This document shows positions 26,022 to 38,450 of a DNA stretch of 64,000 nucleotides, in pieces. Positions within the stretch are counted from its first letter, which is position 1, and each line of letters begins with the position of its first letter. The position numbers and the translations under genes are program-made. Under the pieces are notes generated by a model. The model worked only from the letters and a program-made list of their open reading frames with translations. It was not told the DNA's origin and ran no database searches. The DNA is from Scatophagus argus (taxonomy: Eukaryota > Chordata > Actinopteri > Scatophagidae). Where the stretch lies: positions 4,150,001 to 4,214,000 of the forward strand of contig NC_058499.1 of NCBI RefSeq assembly GCF_020382885.2. The letters are read 5' to 3'.

Positions 26022-29000
26022 TTTCAAGGCACCGTCCAGATACGCCCGCATCCTCTCTCTGTGGGGCTGGGCGAAGCAGTGGCCGATGGCCTGCTCCGTG
26101 TCCCGGATCCGCCTCCGGAAGCGGTCCCGGTCACGAGCCATTTCTTCCCAGGGTCCTTTACGAGACGCCTGTCGAGCAAACGGCCAGGTCCGCATGACAT
26201 GGACTTGGACAAGAGGAGAAAATCGCACCTGAATCAGAAGGAATCAAGAGGTGAAAAAAATCAGTCAGTTTTGTTACAGCAAAAGTCATACAGTCATACT
26301 GAAATCCAAGGGCTTCTCTGGGGTTAATAAACTCTGACTGGTTCAAGTAAATAAGTCACTCAATTCATGGATAAAGTCACTCAAAGCTTTATTCAGCTCT
26401 GAACCAAAGTGAAATCACCAAAGACCACGTCCTCTCCCAGCACCAACAGTCCTCAAACAGGCACGTCAGCAGAGCGAGATGAACTCCTAATAAATTTAGA
26501 ACTCAAGCTTTATTCCTGAATCTGATGCAACAGACAAAGTGTTCAGAATAACTTTGCAATACTGTCACAACTTCATTTAGCCCACGTGGAAGTGAAACTC
26601 CCTGCTGACTCGTGGGGATCACATGACTGGATTAGTCATGACGACCGGCGCCGTTGCTAAACGACAACAAACAACAACTCAGCCGAACAGACAGGACAGA
26701 GGGCGTCTGCCGAGGCAGGGGTAGACCCTGATCTCAGACAGTCTGTGTCACATCGAGTCTGCAGAAAATGCTCACCTCTTACCAAAACATGGGATCATGT
26801 TCTCTTCTGCTAACAAACAGAACAAATGTCATCACCCTGAAGGCAGAGCTCCATTTGTTTTTCAGATATCTGAAAACCTGCTCTGATACTGGTTTCTTCT
26901 AATTTGAATTGTTTAGTGTGCTAAGGAATAAAGCGAAACAATTAAGTTTATTTAACCTTTTGTCTTGATGTATCAAAGCCCATCTGAAGGTTCTGTAGTA
27001 TTTACAGAGCCAACTATTTTTAATTTAAATCCCACAGGGATCTGATTTAATGCCCCATCTAATCCTGTCTGGCAGTTTAACTATAAATCGTTATGAGATA
27101 ATCACCTTCTTCTGGGTGGTGCTGGCCTTGCTCTCCTTCCTCTCCACTGTCTGCCCAGGTCGTTTCCAGGGCACCAGTGTTTTGTCTGGATGGGAGTGAT
27201 GCTTTAAATGTCTGTCTGGCAGAAAGGGCTTGGTGGTTGTGCATTTTTCCGTTGTTGTCGCCTCTTTTTCAAATTTCTTGTTCTTTGTGGGTAGATTTTC
27301 TGTGCTGTGGGCATCAAGGGAATGCAGATCCTCTCTGGACTTGAGTGTTGTTGTTGTCGCTGATGGGGAACTCTGGAGACAGGCCTGGAAGTTGAGAGGG
27401 TGGTACGGGTCATCCTTTGGACAGAGGGACTCCCACAGCTGCTCCTCTTCGTCATCCTCAGAGGAGGGAGGAAAGCTGCTCTCCCTCTCCTCGGTGTCTG
27501 TGTCCGACTTGCAGGGAGGTGCAGGAAGCGAGGCCTGTTGTTTAGAGGTGGTGGTGGTGGTGTTTCGAGCCGACGTGCTGCTGACTGTGCAGGCAGTGAA
27601 ACACATGGGATTGTAGGGGTCGTGACTGTTGAAAAACTCCAAGAGCCTCTCGCTCTCCTCGTCGATGTCCGGACTCGAACCGTCAGAACTGGCCCAGCTG
27701 CTCCAGCTGCTCTCGCTGTCGGAGCGACTGACCCAGACACTCAGGCCTTGAGGCCCCAACACCTCCTCCCTGGATCTGCTCGCTGACATGAGGTCAGTAT
27801 CACTGCGGTCTCTCGCTTCACTTTTATTTTTCCCCATGTTTGTGTTTGTTGAAATGCACGCAGAGAAAAAGAAGGGGTTGTAAGGATCACTGGATTTTGA
27901 CAGAGACTCCCAAAGCGCCTTACTTTCCTCACTGTCGAATTCTACCACGTTCTGGTCTTCCTCGCTACTCCAGTGAGGGCTTCTCTCCTCTTCTGAAGTG
28001 TCCTGTTTGAACACGTTCTCCGTTGAAATATCCTGTTTGAAGGCTCTCTCGCTACCTTTATGACAGGTGTCACTTGTGCCAGAGCTGTCGTTGCTTGATA
28101 CAAAGATGTTCCAGTCGCCAGGGAAGCCCATTTTCCAGCTCGACTGGTGTCCTAGAAAGAGGCCGTCTTCTTTGCCGGTTGTTCGGGACACAAAATCGTC
28201 CACCAGTCCGCAGCATAGGTCGTCAGCACGCAGACTGGACAGCAGGGCCTCGGCGGGGGACTTGCCAGTGAACGGGTCGCCAACATCAGCACAGAAGTTA
28301 GAGAGGGGATTCGAACTTCCGACCATCACGCCGTTGTCTCCGTCAAACAGCGAGGAGAACAGGAAGGATTCAGTCGGGTTTGCTGCTGTGCTCATGTGCT
28401 GGATGTGCTGACCCGTCTCGTCTGTGATTCTCACATGCACCTCAAACCTGAACATCTGGAAAACTGGAAAACCGAGAGAAAAAGTGTTAGACTGGACTGA
28501 AATGCTAACAAAGAGAATGTGTTATGTGCAACTATGATCACCTTCAGGTCATCATGAAAACAAACACAAAATGCTGTTGCTTCTTCTATTGCTCAGTTTA
28601 AAAACTCCTGATTAAAGGCCACAGTAACACATCCACCACAGGCCGGGGTGATAAAGGAAAGAAATCATTTCTGACAAAAGCTTACACTGATATGAGTACA
28701 TTTACAATAGCTGTCAATGAAGTGTCACCTTTCTCTTGGTTTAACTGACGATGAATCACAAGTAGTTGGTATCTTTAAGCATTTCAAAAGTTAACAGAAC
28801 TGCGCTTCACGGTTCCAGACATAATCTTATGACTGAGTATGGTGAACCCAAAGGGGCTTTACGGAGAATATTACTGTAACCGAAGGGGAAGCACCAGCCC
28901 TTATGTCTGTGAAAATCAACCGCAGGGCATAACGAAAGCCTGGTTTGATCATGTAGGAATAAGATCATCACAAAGGTTACCATAAAGGAGGCGTATTGTG

Positions 29001-29343
29001 AATTTGCTTTGTGTTGTTAACGACAAAGGAGCTTATCGGCTCAACGGTCTCTGGGCTTTTGAGTGACGCTGACGTTAAACAGCAAAGGTGAAACTTTGCC
29101 ACAGGGACGATGGCGTTAAAGCAAATAAACAAAGACAAAAGAGACAAAAAGAGAAGTTGTAGTTCCACTCTGACTCCTACCTGACATGAAGGTGTAGTAT
29201 ATGACCTGAACCAGCAGTCGAAGCTGTTCCCACAGTACGGTGAGCATCTGTTTAGTCCAAGGCAGAAGCGCCAGTCCTCCGCTGCCGAACCTCTCCATCG
29301 CCGTCCGTTCACAAGCCTCCTCTGGACCAACAATCGTAGCCAT
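26019..29343 (-). CDS. ppp1r15b: PPP1R15-family eIF2alpha phosphatase subunit (CReP/GADD34-like)
   Basis: This gene encodes a regulatory subunit that recruits PP1 to dephosphorylate eIF2alpha and restore translation. Exons 29181-29343, 27106-28463 and 26019-26228 join in phase and give 576 residues. Exon 1 encodes a hydrophobic/amphipathic N-terminus ([19 protein letters not shown]) like the membrane-associating segment of the family. Exon 2 is acidic and has three repeats of the PPP1R15B type: [22 protein letters not shown] and [11 protein letters not shown]. The PP1-docking RVxF motif KKVRFS is split across the last intron. The C-terminal core [19 protein letters not shown] and [14 protein letters not shown] binds actin and substrate in this family. 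The length is somewhat below human CReP (713) and GADD34 (674). The DPYNP repeats favour PPP1R15B, but the locus next to plekha7/rps13 leaves open a separate paralogue. Family membership is certain; which paralogue it is remains open. Confidence 0.93.
28464..29180 (-). other. Intron 1 of ppp1r15
   Basis: Bounded by donor gtagga at 29180 and acceptor cag at 28464. No additional exon, RNA gene or repeat was recognised. Confidence 0.8.
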
Positions 29344-29398
29344 TTTATTTACTCCTTTCCCCTCCTGGAACTGTGGCGGTAATGTTGAGAAAAAATCC

Positions 29399-29536
29399 TC
29401 ACGTATTCTGGTATTCCTCGTCGAAAACCAAGAGATTTCGCGTATTTGTCGGTGACAGAAAGGCGTCGATTTGCTGTCGCTTCATCTTCCGGCAAGTCTG
29501 TGCCATTTTTTGATCTTCTTCGTCAAAGGCGCTCAT
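29399..29536 (-). CDS. Upstream ORF 2 of ppp1r15 (45 codons)
   Basis: An ATG at 29536 opens a 45-codon frame (MSAFDEEDQKM..., ending EEYQNT) that stops 55 nt before the main ATG. Its product contains FDEE twice. It overlaps uORF1 in another frame. Vertebrate PPP1R15A and PPP1R15B mRNAs are known to carry uORFs that allow translation when eIF2alpha is phosphorylated, so placement and size fit that role. Inclusion in the mRNA depends on the transcription start, which I infer to lie near 29585-29600. Confidence 0.5.
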   Translation of the reverse strand: MSAFDEEDQKMAQTCRKMKRQQIDAFLSPTNTRNLLVFDEEYQNT

Positions 29537-29549
29537 GTATTTGCTCCAT
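29523..29549 (-). CDS. Upstream ORF 1 of ppp1r15 (8 codons)
   Basis: A short frame, MEQIHERL then TGA, starts at 29549 and overlaps the start of uORF2. A short uORF followed by a longer one resembles the leader of mammalian GADD34 mRNA. Not verified as translated. Confidence 0.4.
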   Translation of the reverse strand: MEQIHERL

Positions 29550-29611
29550 GTTTTCGTGTGTTGTCCTTGTCGTTGTAGTACAGAATGTGTCGGGTGTTGC
29601 AACAGTATCCC

Positions 29612-29720
29612 TTAAAAATAAACAAGTTCTACGTCAAGCGCCGCTCTGATTGGACACCTCGGGTTTCACTCCCGAAAGCGCCCGCCTTCACGCCACAGAC
29701 CACGCCCTCGCATTACGTAA
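29612..29720 (-). promoter_or_regulatory. ppp1r15 promoter: TATA-like, CRE-like, CCAAT and TTACGTAA sites
   Basis: Upstream of the ppp1r15 leader, on the minus strand, there are: an AT-rich TATA-like block (29612-29623); a CRE half-site TTGACGTA (29630-29637); a CCAAT box (complement of ATTGG at 29649-29653); and the palindrome TTACGTAA (29713-29720), a classical bZIP (C/EBP, PAR or ATF type) site. The order CRE-CCAAT-bZIP within about 110 bp suggests a stress-responsive promoter. Transcription start not proven. Confidence 0.5.
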
Positions 29721-29782
29721 CGTCTGACGCATGGAAACGTCCCGTAATTTCCTCAGGTACCTGGAACCCTTCTTATGGCCCT

Positions 29783-29840
29783 TCAGAATCAGAATCTGAA
29801 TTTCTTTATTTATCCCCGGGGGGAAATTCTTTACACGTTC
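29783..29840. repeat. Retroposon tail (LINE/SINE type)
   Basis: The sequence CAGAATCAGAATCTGAAT followed by TTCTTTATTTATCCCC and GGGGGGAAATTC matches a 3' end widely dispersed in fish genomes. Only the tail is present. Confidence 0.6.
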
Positions 29841-30119
29841 ATTTAATGAGGTTATGGTTCGAAAGCGAAATTAGAACGACGTAAAGTAGTGATAAGTTCA
29901 AGACAGAAATCAAAACAATCACCAAATTTCCTCCAACAGTCCACATGTTCAATTTCACCCTCCCCCAGCCTATCTGTTTAAACTCCCATACACGGACAAT
30001 ACCTGTTGCGAGGATTAAGCAAAAAACAATGGTTTATCGTTTATTTATAATTGACCAATACAACCCAAATTCAACGACCCGCAAACACAGACAACAGCAC
30101 AGTTTCCAATTTAATTTGT

Positions 30120-30125
30120 TTTATT
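30120..30125 (-). terminator. rps13 poly(A) signal AATAAA
   Basis: The complement of TTTATT lies about 20 nt past the rps13 stop codon at 30145-30147. A very short 3' UTR is usual for ribosomal-protein genes. Confidence 0.8.
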
Positions 30126-30144
30126 AATTGAAAAAGTGTAGAGT

Positions 30145-33508
<3,364 letters not shown>

Positions 33509-33518
33509 GATGGCGGTA

Positions 33519-33530
33519 GGGGAAGAGAGG
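33519..33530 (-). promoter_or_regulatory. rps13 5' TOP pyrimidine tract / transcription start
   Basis: The minus strand reads CCTCTCTTCCCC beginning 22 nt before the ATG at 33508. This is the expected terminal oligopyrimidine element of vertebrate ribosomal-protein mRNAs, which places them under mTOR/LARP1 translational control. It also marks the likely cap site at about 33530. Confidence 0.8.
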
Positions 33531-33574
33531 CCGCACACGCGACAGAAAATGGTATTTTGCGCCTGCGTCGGAAA

Positions 33575-33604
33575 TGACGCAATGACGTAAAAACGTTTGA
33601 CGTG
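33575..33604 (-). promoter_or_regulatory. Clustered CRE-like sites upstream of rps13
   Basis: On the minus strand, TTACGTCATTGCGTCA (33575-33590) holds two CRE/ATF half-sites in the same orientation, 8 bp apart. A third site, CACGTCA (33598-33604), lies just upstream. They lie 45-75 bp above the inferred TOP start, a proximal-promoter position. Confidence 0.5.
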
Positions 33605-34119
33605 TTCAGCTGATCCCCCTCCAGTTGTGATCAAAACACTCCGCATGTAGAAAGAAAATGAGAGGAATTTAATTTATGCGCTCTTTATTACACGTTCAGT
33701 TTCATGTCAGCAAACCCACATGTTTCCGTTCGTAAAATTATTTTCTGTTGTGTTCGAAATTTATACTTTTATGAACTGATGTAAAAACTCCACTGTAGAG
33801 AGCTGATTAATTCAGACTTAATTGAAGAAATCAGTTTTACGATGTACGCGTTTTTACGCAAATATACAGTGCTTCAAAACTGCCTAATTAGTCTTAAACT
33901 TCCACATCTTAGAGGACGGAGTCAATACAAAAATATATTTATGTAATGGGACTTTGCTTTCTTCAACTACAGCTTAGATATGTATATAAACATGTAATTA
34001 CTGTTACTCATGTAACACTACTACTAGGATCAGTACCGACATACTTAGTCTTTTCTGAAACAAATCGGTACAATAATCAATCCATCCACTAATCATAACT
34101 TGAGTAAATAGTCTTTTTC

Positions 34120-34290
34120 TTTTCTGTACTGTGTACAGCTGCAGGTACTTGTTTCCTGTGTACTTATTCTTTTGGAATGCACATCCTTCCCTTTTCCTTG
34201 CATGCTTTGCACCCTCTATATCCTGTTTGCTGCTGTAACACTGTAATTTCCCAGTTATGGGACTAATAAAGGATTATCTTATCTTATGTT
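34120..34290 (+). repeat. Retroposon 3' tail
   Basis: The block ends TATGGGACTAATAAAGGATT followed by ATCTTATCTTATG. This is a familiar fish LINE/SINE-type 3' end with a short ATCTT tandem tail. The 5' part is not identifiable. Confidence 0.6.
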
Positions 34291-35498
34291 AAATTTCAAG
34301 GGTGATTTCAGTATTTTATATAATTGTTGCATTTTAAGGCACAGTTTAAGGTACTGTATGTCCCTTTCAGAACATTTACAAAAATACAGTTGAAAAACGA
34401 GAGTATGCTGGTAATATTGATATGTTTTCTGTTGAAATGACACCACTGTGATATATTCTTGGAAAATTCCTTCAGCAGCTTTTATTGAATTATATATTTA
34501 TGCATTATTGGAAAAATTAAAAAAATATATATTTTTTGTGGAAACGTGAAAGTCATAAATTATGTTGCTATACCTCACCAAAATGCATTGAAACTACAAA
34601 TGATAAATCACCTAAAAAGAAGTAATTATCTCCAGCGAGTTCCACAATTAAAACCATTTATTACGGCCGTATTATCATTAATATTAAATGTCGGCTGTGG
34701 CTGATTAGCAGTCCAGACAGCTGGAATGTAAACATATACAGAGTGGTAACTTTTTGACCCTCTTCAGCCTCCTCCAGTCTCTTTCAGTGGTGATCTGCTG
34801 TGCAGACTGACTGGATGTGAAATAAGAAAGAAAAAATGTTACAATCATACATCAGCTGTACACCATAAACAGCAACTTTTTAACATTTAATATAATCCCA
34901 TTACAATATGTGGTGTGAGTATCTGCGTATAGTTATGTCTCTGGTCAATCAGCTGCAGGATCAATAAAACATCACTAATTGCTTGCAAAAGAAAACACAA
35001 ACTTTTGTTAACATATTGAGGTGTTAAAAAAAGAAACACGAAACAGTTGAGCTAAAGGTTGTTTGAGAGTCCTCCCACATATGGTAACATCACTTGTTGC
35101 ACTAAAGTCCAGCCAATAGCAGATAGCGTGTTGCTTCTGCTCTCCCAATCAGATCGTCACCGGCTGTGTCCAAATTCTACACTACACACAAACTGGCAAA
35201 CAGTGGACATTAAATATTAATTGTCATACAATAGGGTTTCTGTTTAAATAAAAAAAACATCTTTGATAATAGTTTTCTATTTTGTTTTGACCAGAAATAC
35301 ATGTATGTCAACATCAGTCAAATATTGACTTTGGAATATCACACCGAAAAAGAAAAAAAAATCTCTTTTTCACAATGTGTCACAGAGATTTGAATATTTT
35401 TCCACCTGACCTCTCTGCAGCTGTCTCACCATCAGACCTCGTTCTTTCATTTCCTCTGTTCATTGAGACAGTGTAAACCAACAGTTTCTTGCTCTGTA

Positions 35499-35517
35499 AT
35501 ATATATATATATATATT
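35499..35517. repeat. (AT)n microsatellite
   Basis: Perfect AT run of about 9 units. Confidence 0.9.
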
Positions 35518-35822
35518 TGTGTTTGTTTTCCACACAACTCAGAAATTGCTTTAAATTATTGTGTAGTCTGGAACTGAGACAAAGCTTTCATGTCACAAAA
35601 AGTGCTATGGGTAAATTTGTCTTGACTGACAGGTTAATCAGCCAATCACACTCAGTTCAGGTGGGCTCCACTCCCACCTGAGCTGCGTTCAGGCTCGACC
35701 TTCTCTTTGCTCATATTAGAACTTCTTTTCTACAGCATGAAGGGACAAAGGCAGTGCCAAGTGGAAAAGCCCTGATGTCCAGACATGGTTTTTTTGTACT
35801 TTTTTAAATAAACTCCAGTGCT

Positions 35823-35828
35823 TTTATT
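35823..35828 (-). terminator. Probable bet1l poly(A) signal AATAAA
   Basis: The complement of TTTATT lies about 205 nt past the bet1l stop codon. It is the first AATAAA hexamer downstream of the stop that I noticed. Usage is inferred. Confidence 0.5.
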
Positions 35829-36033
35829 TCCCTGCTAAGCTGGCTGACACCCCCTTCTGGTCAGTTCAACAATTCAACAAAATGTTTCCTGTCAACTTCC
35901 TGTTTTGTTTTTTTTTCTCACTTTGGCAGGGGATAAAAAGTCTTCTCCTGTGCTGGAGGACCACAGCAGTGATTATAACTTCAGAGTCTGAGCTGCCTAT
36001 CAGCACCAGCTCCTCAGTGATCTGGTTTTCTGG

Positions 36034-38010
36034 TCAGCGTTGAATCCTGGATACCAGGTAGTAAAGAAGGAAAAAGACCAGAACCAGGCCCATAGACACG
36101 TAGCAGAGGATGCGGCGGTTGTCTCTGCCAGATCGGACCATGGTGGAGAAACGTTTCACGCTGCCGCTCAGCAGACCAGTCGCACTCAGGAAGTTCGAGT
36201 CCTGACAACAAAAGGAGAAGGAAGGAAAAACATTGTGGAAGGTTTTATATATAGCCTGAAGAAAAAAATATCTAGCTACCTATTATTTTACACCCTGTTT
36301 TATCTAGAACAACCCCGTCACATATTTAAGTTATGTGTGCAGGTCAGTTAAGACCAGCAGCCTTGGCTGAAGCTTTTTTCATGGCAGTCACTTGTGCATT
36401 GGAGCAGATGTACTTCTGTTTTATCAAATGACACAATCCACACAGATTCAAAGACATGTCACTACTCTTTTTTACCTATTAAATTAAATTAAAGTTAAAT
36501 ACTGTGGCGAAATGCCTGAGTGTTTATTTTTCTTTACGTGAGCCAAATAAATAAGTGAAATGTGAGTATTGTGTTGTCCTTGTCTTAGAAATTTAAGGTG
36601 TTCTACTCTCTCATAATTTTTATATTAATTAATTCTACATTTCATTATTGTTTCACAGACCAGAAGGACTCACCATGCTGTCCAGATACTCGTTCTGGTC
36701 GTCTGCCTCTCTGTCGATCTCGTACGCCAGCTGTCAGAGGCATGACAGATGATGGAAAGATAAAATGGCTGGTCTTAAAATTAGAAAAGATGAAACGAAA
36801 CTCACAGATGGTGACTCACAGATTTCAGTCGAGAGACTTTGGTGGCCAAGTTCTCAGCCAGCCGCTTGTTTTCAGCATCCAACATGTCGTCCACAGAGCC
36901 ATGACCTGCGAACGCACAAACGTGTTAGATAAAAAAAGTGACATATTTTGTCATTGGAGGGAACTCACTCCAAAGATGAGAAATGAAACAGTGGTTAACG
37001 TGCCAGCGTTGTGTCAGCTTTGGTTTGGTGGCTCACAAACACAGCAGAATACAAAGTAAATAAAAATACAGAAGACAGGCTCTCAATGAGTCTATTCACA
37101 GTAGTCAGGTTCATTAAAGGGTCTGTAGGTTCTGTTTGATGATGATGTATCTTTATTATACAAACTTAAAAAGCTAAGCACAGTATCCTTAGTGTACAAT
37201 GTAACAATGATTTGATTCTCCAAATTAAGCAGGTTATCATGCAACCGCTGCTGTTGGTGCACAAATGTTCAAATCACTTCTATACAATCAAGATTCAAGA
37301 TTCAAGATTCAAGATTCAAGAGTCTTTATTGTCATTATGCAAGCATAACGAAATTTTGTGCAGATTCTCAGCTTCAAAACACACTTATAAATCAGTCATG
37401 TCTCATGTCAATACACCAATACTGTCCGGCCCTGGTCTGTTGCCCCTTCACACACTGTTCCCCTCCGGCTTAAATGATGTTTCCCCTGGCGTCCCTCCGT
37501 GTCGAGGGTCGAAGTCTAACACAGCAAAGCACAGGTCAGGTGGAGAGTCTCAGAAGATATCAGGCTGTGCTGACGGACAAGCTTTGTTTCATATTTAGCA
37601 AAAGGGACACACATATCAACACGGAAACAGTCTGCGCCACTTTATCGCTGGAATGTTAGATGGGAACTAAGCGCACATTTTAAATATCAACTTATGTCTA
37701 ACTTTCGAAGAAAACCTTGTTAAAGTTGTGTGGGCTGAGTAAAAACTGAGTAGCCAACATCCGCTTTCACCAATAAACAGCTAAACTCCTTAGCTAGTTA
37801 GCCTGCTAGCTGCAGCTTGTGTTCTCCTCTCAGTGAAGCGACAACGCGTCCCGACACGAAGCTCACTGCTCTTTCGTCTATCTTACAGGCTCCACAACAT
37901 GGCCGTGCCCGTAACATTAGCTTAGAACTGCTGGAGACCGATACTGGCTGAACATTAAGAAGTGAATACGTGTCACAGAAAACAACAGTACCTCTATTCC
38001 AGTCCGCCAT
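36034..38010 (-). CDS. bet1l: BET1-like Golgi SNARE (GS15)
   Basis: BET1L/GS15 is a tail-anchored Qc-SNARE acting in intra-Golgi and endosome-to-TGN transport with syntaxin-5, GOS28 and Ykt6. Four exons join in phase: 37992-38010, 36820-36905, 36674-36730 and 36034-36201. They encode 109 residues (human 111). The product begins MADWNRGHGSVDDMLDAENK. A SNARE coiled coil follows (LAYEIDREADDQNEYLDSM). The linker SVKRFSTMVRSGRDNRR leads to a C-terminal membrane anchor, LVLVFFLLYYLVSR, ending IQR. Splice donors are gtactg, gtgagt and gtgagt. The first coding exon holds only 19 nt, which matches the human gene layout as I recall it. It is not the ER-Golgi paralogue BET1, because the MADW start and GSVKRFSTM-type linker are BET1L features. 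Confidence 0.96.
36906..37991 (-). other. Intron 1 of bet1l
   Basis: Bounded by donor gtactg (37986-37991) and a cag acceptor (36906-36908). It contains the AAGATTC repeat and retroposon tail but no recognisable exon. Confidence 0.8.
37281..37362. repeat. (AAGATTC)n plus retroposon tail in bet1l intron 1
   Basis: Four to five copies of the heptamer AAGATTC (about 37288-37320) run into AGTCTTTATTGTCATTATGC and AACGAAATTTTGTGCAG. This is a dispersed fish repeat end. Confidence 0.7.
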
Positions 38011-38100
38011 GTTGACGAGTGACGTCGCGATCAGCTGTGCGGTGTATCGAGGGAGGCACGTGACCGGAAAGAGCGCTCCAGTCAGTGACAGAGTTTTTCT
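38011..38100 (-). promoter_or_regulatory. bet1l proximal promoter with CACGTGAC and ETS-type sites
   Basis: CACGTGAC (38057-38064) is an E-box of the CLEAR/USF type. It overlaps CCGGAA (38064-38069), an ETS core. Both sit about 50 bp above the bet1l ATG in a CpG-containing stretch without a TATA box. Confidence 0.45.
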
Positions 38101-38377
38101 TAAGGATCAATCCCCGATGAAGATGGTTTGAAAACCTTGACTGTAGTTCAGAAGATTTTTAAAGAATGCCCCCCTATGACTGTAAGAGAAAATATTCCCT
38201 TTAAAAACGAGCCTGTAGGATCTGTACACCAATTATAAGTATTTCCTCCTAAACCTTTGTAAACAGTGGTGGGTAGTTGGGGTGATTTTGTGCTCACTTG
38301 TATTTTACGTTTGGTTCTGTTAGATATGGTTCCACTTCTTTATAAACGTTTTAAGAGCCCTGTTGGAGGGAGCCTCA

Positions 38378-38450
38378 GACTGAAGAATTTCATTGTCAAA
38401 GTCTGCTTTTACTTGTGTGCATATAACAATAAAGAACTCAGACAGGATGA
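38378..38450 (+). repeat. Retroposon 3' tail
   Basis: GAAGAATTTCATTGTC and ATAACAATAAAGAACTCA are characteristic of a dispersed fish LINE/SINE 3' end. Nothing upstream can be assigned. Confidence 0.6.

Larger units (their letters stand above)
33605..35822. other. Intergenic spacer between rps13 and bet1l
   Basis: AT-rich non-coding sequence containing a retroposon tail (34120-34290) and an AT microsatellite (35499-35517). No open frame of note. Some of the right end is bet1l 3' flank. Confidence 0.65.

Noticed and set aside
27230..27786. Plus-strand open frames of 128 codons opposite ppp1r15
   Set aside because: They are antisense shadows of the acidic, serine-rich exon 2 of ppp1r15, whose codon bias leaves the reverse frames open.
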